A stretch of DNA of 64,000 nucleotides from Akkermansia massiliensis (GCF_023516715.1 NZ_JAMGSI010000003.1:62001-126000); one strand, 5' to 3'; positions 1 through 8,275 are shown, counted from the stretch's first letter. The notes: generated from the letters alone by a model not told the origin. Translations and numbers: made by a program.

Positions 1-860
1 TGTTGCTTGTGATGCTCCTCATGGGCCAAAGACGCCGCAAGAGTATGCCACTTCCAAACTCCCGGACGAGACTGGTATCCGTTCATGCAATTGACAGCCT
101 CAATAGCCTCGGCTTCGGTAACCGGTGGCTTGAAAAGAGTATCCCTATAGAAACCTGTATGAATTTCAATGTCACATCCGCTGGATACCATCTGGACGCG
201 CAATCTCCACACATTGTTCTGGGTATCCTTGCAGGCAGTCGTACGAACATCCACCAATAGAGGGATACACTGGCACTCACCGGTCCCCTCATCTTGAGTC
301 AGGGAATTTTTCTCCCATTTAATCTCTACATTTTGAGAAGGTTCGCATGTAATTCCTTCTTCCTTTTCAATCGTCCAAAGTTTGATTTTTGGCGAAGGAG
401 AAAAAGAGCGTTTCATGGTTGATGCTGCAGAGTAGTCGCCTTCCTTAATGGGTTCTTTATCCATCGTCACATTCAAGGCGACGGCATTGCCGCTGACAGG
501 CTTATAGGCGTTATTGGTATATGAAATCCTGACTTTGTAGAATCCGGGTTTCAAATACTGTTTTCCAGTAGCCAATTCCAAACGTCCGTGTTTTTCAGGA
601 GCCTGTTTGTCACATACGCAGAACTCTCCAATGAAAAGTTGACCAATATCATCAGCTTCCACGCCAAAATGATACAGCGCCTCTTCTTCCACCTTGATGA
701 ACATTTCCGGTGCTCCGGCACAGGAGGCATGTTCGCACGAGCCTCCATCAAAAGTGAAGGTCATTTCATCGACACCTAGTTTCTGCGGAATGAGGGCTTC
801 GTAACCGTCACAGAGAACCTTCGGACCAATAGCCTTATTGAAAGGAATATAATTATTCAT
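1..860 (-). CDS. Unrecognised protein, C-terminus beyond the window edge
   Basis: An uninterrupted frame runs leftward from ATG at 860 to the window edge (286 codons, no stop), so the protein is truncated here only by the window. I do not recognise the family. The sequence is polar, rich in Thr/Lys/Glu, with several Cys pairs in the first 100 residues (for example GGSCEHASCAG) and no membrane segment or signal peptide. The last residues visible before the edge read AHEEHHKQ, which fits the zincin pattern HExxH; with no third ligand visible, a metallopeptidase role is only a possibility. There is no clear Shine-Dalgarno before the ATG. Its base composition is more AT-rich than the core genes further right, and it lies on the element side of a tRNA-Pro fragment, so it is probably cargo of an integrated element. 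Confidence 0.6.
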   Translation of the reverse strand, partial: MNNYIPFNKAIGPKVLCDGYEALIPQKLGVDEMTFTFDGGSCEHASCAGAPEMFIKVEEEALYHFGVEADDIGQLFIGEFCVCDKQAPEKHGRLELATGKQYLKPGFYKVRISYTNNAYKPVSGNAVALNVTMDKEPIKEGDYSAASTMKRSFSPSPKIKLWTIEKEEGITCEPSQNVEIKWEKNSLTQDEGTGECQCIPLLVDVRTTACKDTQNNVWRLRVQMVSSGCDIEIHTGFYRDTLFKPPVTEAEAIEAVNCMNGYQSRPGVWKWHTLAASLAHEEHHKQ

Positions 861-1082
861 TTTATTGAGTGTTGTTTATTTTTTGGAAAGACTGAACCAT
901 CAGTCTTCTAGTATCCTGCCGATGTTCCATTGAACATATCAATACGTTTAACGCGCAGTTCACCCCTCATTCGCCACGTAGGGGAAGGTTAAAACGACAC
1001 GATAATCAAGCGGAAAATAAAGGGTATGAAAGGGGTACAAAAAGTATAACCATTGATTATCAATAGTTAAAAATTGAATTCT
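861..1082. other. AT-rich non-coding end of an integrated element
   Basis: No supportable gene. This stretch is clearly more AT-rich than the chromosome further right and carries a short dyad (1048-1068). The only frame through it on the minus strand reads through the tRNA fragment and is not a gene. Confidence 0.4.
1048..1068. repeat. Inverted repeat next to the tRNA-Pro fragment
   Basis: Two 10-base arms around a central T (AACCATTGAT / ATCAATAGTT) match at 9 of 10 positions; the inner 11 bases TTGATTATCAA are a perfect palindrome. Its place 15-20 bp from the putative attachment core suggests an integrase or excisionase binding site, but it could be incidental. Confidence 0.35.
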
Positions 1083-1132
1083 CTTCATTCGGGACGAAGA
1101 GGTCGCAGGTTCGAATCCTGTCAGCTCGACCA
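1083..1132 (+). other. 3' fragment of tRNA-Pro(CGG), probable attachment site (attR)
   Basis: This stretch reproduces the 3' part of a proline tRNA: anticodon arm with CGG at 1090-1092, variable loop, T arm with TTCGAAT, acceptor 3' strand and encoded CCA (1130-1132). The D arm and 5' acceptor strand are absent; the sequence to the left is AT-rich and cannot complete the cloverleaf. The last anticodon-stem pair is broken (A1087 opposite C1095), as expected if the shared core begins at about 1088. Tyrosine integrases commonly use tRNA 3' ends, leaving an intact tRNA at one end and a 3' fragment at the other. By orientation the element, with the intact tRNA-Pro, should lie to the left. A plain tRNA pseudogene is the alternative. 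Confidence 0.7.
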
Positions 1133-1146
1133 TATTTCCCCATTGC

Positions 1147-1180
1147 AAGGCCTTGTAACCCATTCACGTTACAAGGCCTT
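1147..1180 (+). terminator. Rho-independent terminator after the tRNA-Pro fragment
   Basis: A perfect 13-bp stem (AAGGCCTTGTAAC / GTTACAAGGCCTT) with an 8-nt loop, followed by TCTCTTTT. Presumably the original terminator of the host tRNA-Pro gene, now separated from the 5' part of that gene. Confidence 0.8.
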
Positions 1181-1447
1181 TCTCTTTTCCGACTTGTGTA
1201 TTCCGCGACCTTGTGGATAAACTATCCTGCCCCCGTACTTTTACTTGAACACCAGCTTGAGCCCTCTCTCCTGCGGTTCCATGCACAACAGCATTATCTT
1301 GTTCGTACGGAGAGATATGCACAGGAAAAGCGGCCTATCCATTCCGGAAATTTAATAGCCCCCGGCGCTCTGACGACTTGCGACATGGCTTTTATTCAAG
1401 GCCAGGCATCTGGCATGGGACTTTATCAGTCATCCGTCAAATTCCCA

Positions 1448-1477
1448 TTGCCCAGAGCCTGCTTCTTTTTCTAAAAT
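1448..1477 (+). promoter_or_regulatory. Candidate sigma70-type promoter of the GYF-domain gene
   Basis: TTGCCC (1448-1453), an 18-bp spacer, then TAAAAT (1472-1477). The -10 box ends 7 nt before the ATG at 1485, which would make the transcript leaderless or nearly so. Confidence 0.5.
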
Positions 1478-1484
1478 ACAGGTA

Positions 1485-2330
1485 ATGAGTGAATACTTCC
1501 TGAAACTCCCCGGCGATTCCCAGCCGAGAGCCTATTCCGAATATGAAGTCCGTGAATTTCTGGGACAGGGCGTGATCGACTCAACAACGCTCACCTGGAA
1601 ACAGGGCATGGATGGATGGCAGCCTGTGGACCAGGTTCTGCCGTCAATGTCCCCCGTCCGGAAAGAATTGCAGGAGGCAGAAGAGGAAAACCAGCCAGCG
1701 GAACAGGAATACCGTTTGCGTTATCCTCTGGCCGGGCTTGCCAAATTATCCATCCTGGCGTGCTTCGTGCTGCTGCCTTTCATGCTCTGGAGCAGCTGGA
1801 TTGTTTTCTCCAACAACGTCACCAATTATGAGGAAATCCAGATGCTCATCCAGCAGAACATGGCTCACCTGCCGTCCTTCGCGGTTCCGCTGGTTTTCCT
1901 TTTCAGCATCCTGTTCATTCCTTCCCTGCTCATCCAGTTGATCTGGCTGTACCGGGCATCCGCCAATGTCCAGGGCTTCCAAATTCCGGGGCTGCGGTTC
2001 ACGCCATTCCTGAGCGTCCTCCTGAGCTGCATGCCGGTAGTCGGCATGGTGCTCAATGCCCTGATCCTTCAGGAATTATACCGGGCTTCAAAGAATCCGG
2101 CGGCATGGATGCTGCAAGCCCCCTCCCGGTCGCTGCGGCTGTATCTGCTCGTTACCACGGCTTTGACCCTGTGCGCGCTCTTCCCCTTTGGGGCGGAACA
2201 TTACCTGACGGCATTTCTGGTGATCGGCTCGCTGATGACGGCGGCCAGCATTCTGTGGCTGGTCTGCGTCCTGCAAATCACCAGGAAGCAGCAGGAGCTG
2301 GTTTCCAAAAATCCGGACACACGCTCCTGA
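1485..2330 (+). CDS. GYF_2 domain membrane protein with DUF4328-like C-terminal region
   Basis: 281 aa. Residues 1-53 fit the GYF_2 pattern (an early Tyr, a hydrophobic helix, then TWKQGMDGWQPVDQV), a small fold often placed on the cytoplasmic end of bacterial membrane proteins. A short acidic linker (about 60-80) leads to four or five hydrophobic segments at roughly 90-112, 135-160, 175-198, 220-240 and 245-268. The motif LIWLYRASANVQG followed by a Pro-rich turn and a second amphipathic stretch is like DUF4328 proteins. Function unknown; probably inner-membrane. It converges on the M23 peptidase gene with a 17-nt gap. The start is supported by a -10 box immediately upstream. Confidence 0.75.
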   Translation: MSEYFLKLPGDSQPRAYSEYEVREFLGQGVIDSTTLTWKQGMDGWQPVDQVLPSMSPVRKELQEAEEENQPAEQEYRLRYPLAGLAKLSILACFVLLPFMLWSSWIVFSNNVTNYEEIQMLIQQNMAHLPSFAVPLVFLFSILFIPSLLIQLIWLYRASANVQGFQIPGLRFTPFLSVLLSCMPVVGMVLNALILQELYRASKNPAAWMLQAPSRSLRLYLLVTTALTLCALFPFGAEHYLTAFLVIGSLMTAASILWLVCVLQITRKQQELVSKNPDTRS

Positions 2331-2347
2331 CGGGGAAAACGCCGGGG

Positions 2348-3217
2348 TCAGCGGTCTCCCTTTTCCTCCGTGTCCGGACGGTCGTCCGGAAGGATTTTAT
2401 CCAGCGCTTCCATACTATTGTCCTTGTACAGGTTCTCCAGCAGCTTTTCCCATCCCGCCGCCATTTGAACCTGTTTCAGGGCAATAACGGGATCAGGCAT
2501 CATCATTTCCGGGGAGGGAGCGTATTGTTTCAATACTTCATCCGGATTGATCCGGTTGAACGTCGTTTTTCCATAGCCCGGCATTCCCGCTTCATGGGCG
2601 ATGGATTCAATCATCTCAAAATGCAGATGCGCCAGATAGTTGCCGTGCGCCGTTCCGACCGTGCCGATCTGCTCTCCGCGCCCCACCAGCGCCCCCAAAG
2701 GAATGTCGCTGACGGTTTTCAAATGAGCGTACAGGCTCTGCACAAAACGCCCGTCCGGCAGGCGGTGGAGCAGGACGACGACATTGCCCCAGTCCGGCGA
2801 AGGCTCTCCCGCGTAAATCAACAGCCCGCGTCCAGCGGCCCTCACGGGCAGACCCTCATCCGTGTTCTCGCCACCAATCCCATTCAAATCCTGTCCGGTA
2901 TGCCGCCCTCCACGGGCGGCATTCATATCACCCAGTCCCTGGGCAACATAGGTAAAGGCGCCGTTTTCATCTCCGAGAGGGGACGTGAACGCATCCGCCA
3001 GCGGAGCCTTTGCCAGCTCCTGGGGCGTCAGCAAAATCATCCGGTAATCCACAGGCACCGGAGCAGACCGGGGAACATCCTCATCATAAATATTATGGCG
3101 CATCCCGGCATCCGGAGAGGCGGCATGGCTGGTTTTATACCAGGCAAACGCCGTAATCAGGATGCAGGCCGTTCCCAGAAGGCCCAGAATGACGCGGGAT
3201 GTCGTCTTGTCTATCAT
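2348..3217 (-). CDS. M23 family metallopeptidase (LytM-type), membrane anchored
   Basis: 289 aa. An N-terminal hydrophobic segment (about 9-28) acts as signal or anchor, so the catalytic part should lie in the periplasm. The M23 zinc site is recognisable: H106-T-G-Q-D110 supplies the first His and Asp, and H197-L-H199-F-E the second His pair; YAHL at 163-166 is the usual accompanying motif. All expected catalytic residues are present, so an active peptidoglycan endopeptidase is likely. The C-terminal 70 residues form an additional helical, charged tail not typical of the minimal domain. It runs leftward after the TIM-barrel gene with about 50 nt between, and converges on the GYF-domain gene. 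Confidence 0.85.
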   Translation of the reverse strand: MIDKTTSRVILGLLGTACILITAFAWYKTSHAASPDAGMRHNIYDEDVPRSAPVPVDYRMILLTPQELAKAPLADAFTSPLGDENGAFTYVAQGLGDMNAARGGRHTGQDLNGIGGENTDEGLPVRAAGRGLLIYAGEPSPDWGNVVVLLHRLPDGRFVQSLYAHLKTVSDIPLGALVGRGEQIGTVGTAHGNYLAHLHFEMIESIAHEAGMPGYGKTTFNRINPDEVLKQYAPSPEMMMPDPVIALKQVQMAAGWEKLLENLYKDNSMEALDKILPDDRPDTEEKGDR

Positions 3218-3264
3218 CGTGCCGACTTTATATCCAATGAGCCGTATTTACAATCACAAGATGG

Positions 3265-4206
3265 TCAGACCAGCGTCTCCGGAAACTTTTCCGTCCACAA
3301 TTCGCGCGCCGCACGGATGTCCTCCGCGGAAGCGCGTCCGGAGAGTTCCCAGACGAGCGGAACTCCATGCGGGAAAAAAGGCAGCAGGCGTTCAAACGGC
3401 ACTCCGCCGCCCAGCAGGGGAACCTGGTGGTCCCGCGACGGCCACTTGACGTCGTTTACATGCCCACCTATCAAATGGGAAGACATCCTGCGGAGAAATT
3501 GTTCATGATTCAATATAAGGAGATTGTGCTTCCTTTGAATATGACCGAAGTCATGCCAGTACCCGATGAAGGGATTTTCCCCAAATTCCTGCATCAGCAG
3601 GCCCATTTCATCCTCGCTGGGAACCTGTTCATAATGGCTGCGCCCTTCAATGCCCAGCTTTACGCCAAGTTCCGCAGCATGGGGCAGAAGCTGCCGGATG
3701 GCCTCACGGGCACGTTCCAGATAAACGGGAGCAAGCCGGTTGCGGCGGCGCACAAACTCCCCCTTGGTTCCGGCAAATGACTCCGTTTCCACCATTCCCT
3801 GACGCGCCAGGCTCTGCAAATGAGCCGTATCCGTACGCTTCACCAGAGGTTCCACCGTCCCCATGTGCAGCACAATGTATCCGGCGCCCAGGGCGGCCCC
3901 CTGCTCCATGGATTTTTTCGTCAGCTCAATCGCCTTGGCGCGCACCTGCGGCAAATCTGCGGTAAACGGCCTGCTGTCCGGAGCGTCCCCCACCTCGTCG
4001 ATGGGTGCCGGGAAATAATTATGGACCCCGGCCACCTGAACCTTTCCGGCTTCCACCGCCCTCATGATGCCGGGCAGAAGGGAAAGCTTGATGCCGTGGG
4101 AAAGTTCCACATGGTCAAATCCCAGGGAGAGGATTTCATCAATCATCTCTTCCCCGTCCTGGTGGCGGTGGGAGTTCCAGCATGTAGAAAATACCAGCAT
4201 AGGCAA
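3265..4206 (-). CDS. Sugar phosphate isomerase/epimerase family TIM-barrel protein
   Basis: 313 aa. The order of motifs (FDHVELSHGIKL, GVHNYFPAP, YIVLHMGTVE, LGIEGRSHYEQ, IGYWHDFGHIQ, HLIGGHVND, PLVWELSG) is that of AP-endonuclease-2-like / xylose-isomerase-like barrels, where His, Glu and Asp at strand ends bind a divalent metal. Likely metal ligands are E in GIEGR, HD in YWHDFGH and H in GGHVND. The substrate cannot be read from sequence. It follows panB by 10 nt on the same strand, which suggests co-transcription but not necessarily a pantothenate role. Cytosolic; no signal peptide. Confidence 0.75.
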   Translation of the reverse strand: MPMLVFSTCWNSHRHQDGEEMIDEILSLGFDHVELSHGIKLSLLPGIMRAVEAGKVQVAGVHNYFPAPIDEVGDAPDSRPFTADLPQVRAKAIELTKKSMEQGAALGAGYIVLHMGTVEPLVKRTDTAHLQSLARQGMVETESFAGTKGEFVRRRNRLAPVYLERAREAIRQLLPHAAELGVKLGIEGRSHYEQVPSEDEMGLLMQEFGENPFIGYWHDFGHIQRKHNLLILNHEQFLRRMSSHLIGGHVNDVKWPSRDHQVPLLGGGVPFERLLPFFPHGVPLVWELSGRASAEDIRAARELWTEKFPETLV

Positions 4207-4216
4207 CGGTCAACTG

Positions 4217-5005
4217 TTATGAACTGATGGAGCCGGGGTCCGTATAGGAATCCTTCATCCATTCCCTGACGGCGGCAGTCATGCTGCCGGCCACATCCGC
4301 TCGCGGTTTGACGAAGGCCGGGACAAACCACGGGAACGCCCCCACCAGGTCATGAATCACCACCACGTCCCCGTCACACGTATGCGCGCCGGAACCGATG
4401 CCCAGCGTGGGAATGGGGGAATGCACGGTAATCTGGCGGGCCGCATGAGGCGTCACGCCCTCCACGACCACAGCGCAGGCACCCGCCTCCGCCACGGCTT
4501 CCACATCCTTCACCAGGGCTTCCTCCTCAGCGGAGGATTTCCCTTTGATTTTATATCCGCCTTCCTCCAGCACCTTTTGCGGCAAGAGGCCGATATGCCC
4601 TACCGCGGGAATGCCGGCATCCACAATGGCACGGATCTTTTCCGCCTGGGCGGCTCCCCCCTCCAGCTTGACGGCGTCCGCTCCGGCCTGGAACAGCCTC
4701 CTTGCAGACTGCACGGCCTGCTCCACCGTATCATAGGTATGAATGGGCATATCTCCCACCAGCAGGGCATTCTTCACGCCGCGCGCCGTGGCTTCCACAT
4801 GGTGAATCATGTGGTCCAGCGTCACATGGGTGGTATCCGGAAACCCCAGAAGCACCATTCCCACGGAATCGCCTACCAGCACAATATCCACGCCGGCCTC
4901 ATCCAGAAGGCGGCCCGTAGGGTAGTCATAAGCAGTCACCAGCGTCACGTGCCGCCTGTTCTTGCAGGCGCGGATGCGTTCCGCTTTTTCAAGAGATTGA
5001 TTCAT
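4217..5005 (-). CDS. panB: 3-methyl-2-oxobutanoate hydroxymethyltransferase
   Basis: 262 aa, the usual length for PanB. It transfers a hydroxymethyl group from 5,10-methylenetetrahydrofolate to alpha-ketoisovalerate, giving ketopantoate, the first committed step of pantothenate and CoA synthesis. Family motifs are intact: VTAYDYPTGRLLDEAG, LVGDSVGMVLLG (metal/substrate Asp), VGDMPIHTY, VKLEGG, PAVGHIGLLPQ and VVVEGV with the conserved Glu. It sits 20 nt after folK; a folate-synthesis gene next to a folate-consuming enzyme is a sensible pairing. panC is not in the window. Confidence 0.95.
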   Translation of the reverse strand: MNQSLEKAERIRACKNRRHVTLVTAYDYPTGRLLDEAGVDIVLVGDSVGMVLLGFPDTTHVTLDHMIHHVEATARGVKNALLVGDMPIHTYDTVEQAVQSARRLFQAGADAVKLEGGAAQAEKIRAIVDAGIPAVGHIGLLPQKVLEEGGYKIKGKSSAEEEALVKDVEAVAEAGACAVVVEGVTPHAARQITVHSPIPTLGIGSGAHTCDGDVVVIHDLVGAFPWFVPAFVKPRADVAGSMTAAVREWMKDSYTDPGSISS

Positions 5006-5025
5006 GATGTTCTATAAACATGCAG

Positions 5026-5535
5026 TTACCAGCGTTCCGATACCAGGAGCGGGTCAGCCTCATCCGTATCCAGTTCCGCCAGCAGGCAGGAAACCGTTTT
5101 AGCCTGGCGGGGCAGAATGAGGTCCGGCCTGATGTCGGAAAGAGGCTTCAAGACAAATTTTCTCAAATGAGCCCTGGGATGGGGGAGAATCAGGCGGGGC
5201 GGATCGTTGACCACCATGTCCCCCGCGTAAATGATGTCCACGTCCGCCGTACGGGGTTCGCAGCGGATTCCGGAGCGGATGCGTCCCAGGGCGCGTTCTA
5301 TGCCCTGGCAATGCACCAGCAGTTCTTCCACCGTACCGGGCCAGGTGAACTCCACCACGGCATTCAAATAATCATCCGCGCCATGCGGACATCCCTGCGG
5401 ACTGGTAGCATACAGGGAGGATTGCAGGAAAGGATCGTCGGACAGGCTCATCTTCAGCAGATGGTCCCTGGCCTGAACCATCAGGCTGTTTTTGTCCCCC
5501 ATATTGGATCCCAGTGCGATGCCGGCTCTCTTCAT
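5026..5535 (-). CDS. folK: 2-amino-4-hydroxy-6-hydroxymethyldihydropteridine pyrophosphokinase
   Basis: About 169 aa from ATG 5535. HPPK transfers pyrophosphate from ATP to hydroxymethyl-dihydropterin in folate synthesis. Visible motifs: AGIALGSNMGDK at the N-terminus, SPQGCPHGADDYLNAVVEF, and the signature CEPRTADVDIIYAGD with the two metal-binding Asp. The open frame extends upstream to 5688, overlapping dapB by about 95 nt, but that extension has no HPPK homology. ATG 5553 (MMPFLL, then MKRAG) is the main alternative start. No strong Shine-Dalgarno precedes either. It lies in a left-running series with dapA, dapB and panB. Confidence 0.85.
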   Translation of the reverse strand: MKRAGIALGSNMGDKNSLMVQARDHLLKMSLSDDPFLQSSLYATSPQGCPHGADDYLNAVVEFTWPGTVEELLVHCQGIERALGRIRSGIRCEPRTADVDIIYAGDMVVNDPPRLILPHPRAHLRKFVLKPLSDIRPDLILPRQAKTVSCLLAELDTDEADPLLVSERW

Positions 5536-5593
5536 CAGCAAAAAAGGCATCATGGCCGTTCCGGGAAGGGGAGACGACCATGATGCGGAAAAA

Positions 5594-6334
5594 TTATAAT
5601 TGGGAAAGGCCCAGAACGTCTTCCATGGTATACAGCCCCGGTTCCCTGCCCTGCAGCCAGAGAGCTGCACGGACCGCTCCGGAGGCAAACGTCATGCGGC
5701 TGGATGCCTTGTGGGTAAGCTCCAAACGTTCTCCGTCAGAGGCGAACACCACGGTATGGTCTCCTACTACATCCCCTCCGCGCAGGGAATGCATGCCTAT
5801 TTCATTGGCGGGACGGGGACCCACCAGGCCTTCGCGGCCAAAAACCACGCTGTCTTCATAATTCCTGCCAATGGCGCCGGACAGGATTTCCGCCAGCGTC
5901 CGGGCCGTGCCGGAAGGAGCGTCAATCTTGTGGCGGTGATGCATTTCCATCACCTCAATGTCGCAGCTGCCGCCCAGGATCTGGGCCGCCTTGCGCGTCA
6001 GCCAGAACAGGGCGTTTACTCCTGCGGAATAGTTGGACGCGAATACGATCGGGATGGATGCGGCTGCATCCATAATCTCCTGACGTTCCAGCTCCGTATG
6101 CCCCGTGGTGCCTATCACCAGGGGCTTGTTATTGGCTACGGCTTCCGCCAGCAGGGTGCTGGTGAAAGCATGGTGGGAAAAATCAATGGCGACGTCGCAT
6201 TTGGCGAGAGCCGGATAAAGCTCCTGCCCCTGGTCGTACGTGGCGCCCACGCAGGTGTCCGGATTCTGCGTCACCGCCTCCTGGACAGCCTGGCCCATGC
6301 GGCCCGAAATGCCTGTAACAAGAATGGAAATCAT
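5594..6334 (-). CDS. dapB: 4-hydroxy-tetrahydrodipicolinate reductase
   Basis: 246 aa. It reduces the DapA product with NAD(P)H on the way to meso-diaminopimelate and lysine. The Rossmann motif GISGRMG is at 8-14, the NAD-binding loop IGTTGH lies mid-protein, and the catalytic segment MEMHHRHKIDAPSGTA carries the His and Lys of the active site. Slightly shorter than the E. coli enzyme but without a missing motif. It starts 12 nt after the dapA stop, so the two consecutive pathway steps are very likely co-transcribed. Confidence 0.95.
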   Translation of the reverse strand: MISILVTGISGRMGQAVQEAVTQNPDTCVGATYDQGQELYPALAKCDVAIDFSHHAFTSTLLAEAVANNKPLVIGTTGHTELERQEIMDAAASIPIVFASNYSAGVNALFWLTRKAAQILGGSCDIEVMEMHHRHKIDAPSGTARTLAEILSGAIGRNYEDSVVFGREGLVGPRPANEIGMHSLRGGDVVGDHTVVFASDGERLELTHKASSRMTFASGAVRAALWLQGREPGLYTMEDVLGLSQL

Positions 6335-6346
6335 ATAGTTGAGATA

Positions 6347-7228
6347 TCAAAGAACGTTGAAACGTTGAAGAAGCGCGGAAAGCTGGGCTTCCTTTTCTTC
6401 CGGCAAAGGAACCAGCGGAAGCCGCACGCCGGGCTGGATATCCCCCCTCAGCGCCAGCGCCGCCTTGATCGGGACGGGGTTGGAATCCAGTGTCATGAGG
6501 CCCTTCATCAGTGGATAAAATGTTTTCTGGAGGGAAAGCATTTCACCCATATTCTGATCCAGGCCGGCTTTCACGATGGAATTCATGATTCCGGGAACCA
6601 GATTGGACGTTACGGAAACCAAGCCACTGGCGCCACAGGCCATAAAGGGAACCGTCAGGCCGTCATCACCGCACAGGACGGTAAAATCTTCCGGAACCAC
6701 CTGCATCAGCTGGTTCACGCGGTCCACGCTGCCGCCGGCCTCTTTCACGCAAATAATGTGGGGACAGTCCTTTGCCAGGCGTCCCACCGTCTCCACGCTG
6801 ATTTCAATACCGCAACGGCCCGGGATGCTGTACAGCATGATCGGCAGGCGGGTGGCGTCCGCAATGGCCTTGAAATGGGCATAAACGCCATCCTGGGAAG
6901 GCTTGTTGTAATAAGGGCACACCTGAAGCGTACCGTCCACGCCCATCTTCTCCGCCTCCTGGGTCATATGGATGGCCTCCGCGGTAGAATTGGCCCCCGT
7001 ACCTGCAACTACCTGAATGCGGCCTGCCGCGCTCTCCACGGCCAGTTCAATCACCCTCAAGTGTTCTTTTACAGTCAAGGTGGGGGATTCACCCGTGGTG
7101 CCGACGGCCACAATGCCGGCCACGCCGGCAGCCACCTGGGCTTCCACAAGCATTCTAAAAGCCTCTTCATCGACCCGATTGCCGACAAACGGAGTCACAA
7201 TTGCTGTATAAAGACCTTGAAACTTCAT
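6347..7228 (-). CDS. dapA: 4-hydroxy-tetrahydrodipicolinate synthase
   Basis: 293 aa, normal length. It condenses pyruvate with aspartate semialdehyde. Active-site residues are present: GTTGESPT (43-50), the triad Tyr Y133, R138 for carboxylate binding, and the Schiff-base lysine K162 in CVKEAGG. PYYNKPSQDG (105-114) is the family motif around the tetramer interface. A GTAAGG-like purine stretch lies close to the ATG. It leads into dapB 12 nt later. An SDR-like gene ends 73 nt upstream on the same strand, so dapA may have its own promoter or be second in the transcript. Confidence 0.96.
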   Translation of the reverse strand: MKFQGLYTAIVTPFVGNRVDEEAFRMLVEAQVAAGVAGIVAVGTTGESPTLTVKEHLRVIELAVESAAGRIQVVAGTGANSTAEAIHMTQEAEKMGVDGTLQVCPYYNKPSQDGVYAHFKAIADATRLPIMLYSIPGRCGIEISVETVGRLAKDCPHIICVKEAGGSVDRVNQLMQVVPEDFTVLCGDDGLTVPFMACGASGLVSVTSNLVPGIMNSIVKAGLDQNMGEMLSLQKTFYPLMKGLMTLDSNPVPIKAALALRGDIQPGVRLPLVPLPEEKEAQLSALLQRFNVL

Positions 7229-7301
7229 AACCTTACTTGGAAATATACTATATTAACAGACACTTTTTGTCACGACAGAATACAGAAATATGGCATGCCT
7301 G

Positions 7302-8024
7302 TCAGGCATCCCGGAATACCGTTCGGGAACAGACGGAACAAAATTCCAGACAGGAGTTGAACAAGGAAAGAGATGCTTCCGTCCTCATGCCGGGCTTCCA
7401 AGCGGCTTTTCTTCCATTGACAACGATGTATTCACGGTGAATATGACGCCCTTCCCTCCCGCACAGAAATAACGCCGCCGCACACGCGGAGGAAGCCAGC
7501 CTGGACTGGGAGACGTGCCGAAATACCGGACGGTGAATCACAACCTGGTTTATCCTGACGTCCTTCCTATTCAGACAATTCTCCAACCCTGCGGCATCTT
7601 CCTTCCAACATTGTTCCCTCCATCTTACCTTTCTTCCGGAACGGGAGACCATATTCACAATCATGGCGCCGGAAACAAAAGCGTGCTCAAGCAGAATGGA
7701 CAGGCGACTGCGTGCGGAACAATTCAGGCCCTGCACCTCAACCGCGGCATCCTCACAGTTGATCAAATAATCGACTCGTCCATAGAGGGTATGTACCAGC
7801 CCTGCGAAGGAAGCCAGATCCGGAGGATGGCCCAGACAGCCCGACATGCCAAAGTGATTGCCCCCTGGCAGACAGTCCACCACGCGGGAAGACTCTTCAC
7901 CGGCTTCATGCAGCATGGCAACCACAGTTCCCCGGCACGCAAACGCCTTGGCGGCGAGGTATCCTATGTTGCCGGCGTTCCCCAGGATGACCGCAACGGG
8001 CTTCTGAATGATATGGGATTTCAT
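7302..8024 (-). CDS. Short-chain dehydrogenase-like protein lacking the catalytic Tyr-x-x-x-Lys
   Basis: 240 aa. The N-terminus is a classical SDR Rossmann start (VILGNAGNIGYLAAKAFACRG; Gly motif 15-21), followed by an NNAG-equivalent (LINCEDAA) and a strand ending in VNMVSRSG where the catalytic Ser region lies. The segment that should carry YxxxK reads REQCWKEDAAGLENCL and has no Tyr. The end (ALFLCGREGRHIHREYIVVNG) matches the FabG-type tail that normally ends in a GG motif. I infer a cofactor-binding but catalytically impaired SDR paralogue, or a decaying gene. An unusual number of Cys and Arg supports relaxed constraint. It precedes dapA on the same strand. Confidence 0.6.
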   Translation of the reverse strand: MKSHIIQKPVAVILGNAGNIGYLAAKAFACRGTVVAMLHEAGEESSRVVDCLPGGNHFGMSGCLGHPPDLASFAGLVHTLYGRVDYLINCEDAAVEVQGLNCSARSRLSILLEHAFVSGAMIVNMVSRSGRKVRWREQCWKEDAAGLENCLNRKDVRINQVVIHRPVFRHVSQSRLASSACAAALFLCGREGRHIHREYIVVNGRKAAWKPGMRTEASLSLFNSCLEFCSVCSRTVFRDA

Positions 8025-8247
8025 ACGCCGCCATTTTTGATGGAAGAACGGGTGCCGTCAATAGCAGGAATATTCTTAAACCGTTAATAAAGAAAGAGTG
8101 ATAGTTAAGAAAATGTTACGTAAGGTAAGAACTCTATTACGACAGGGATAGCCGTCCTCCTTGTTTGCCTCATCCTCCTTCAGTTCCTTTTAGCAAAGTA
8201 TAGGAAGAGAAGGAGATTCAAGATCGCGCCATCAAGAAAACGAACAA

Positions 8248-8275
8248 GCCCCGCCAGTTGAGGAACTGGCGGGGC
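8248..8275 (-). terminator. Terminator of the rRNA operon
   Basis: A 12-bp perfect stem (GCCCCGCCAGTT / AACTGGCGGGGC) with a 4-nt loop. On the minus strand it is followed by TTGTTCGTTTTCTT. It lies 15 nt beyond the 5S 3' end. Confidence 0.9.

Noticed and set aside
960-1163. 67-aa minus-strand frame with ELTGFEPATSSS
   Set aside because: This peptide is the well-known conceptual translation across a tRNA T arm; the DNA is the tRNA-Pro fragment.
1196-1474. 92-aa plus-strand frame
   Set aside because: GTG start inside the sequence after the terminator, no domain and no ribosome binding site; it ends on the promoter of the next gene.
5600-7360. 586-aa plus-strand frame
   Set aside because: Antisense shadow of dapB and dapA, His/Gly-rich, no domain.
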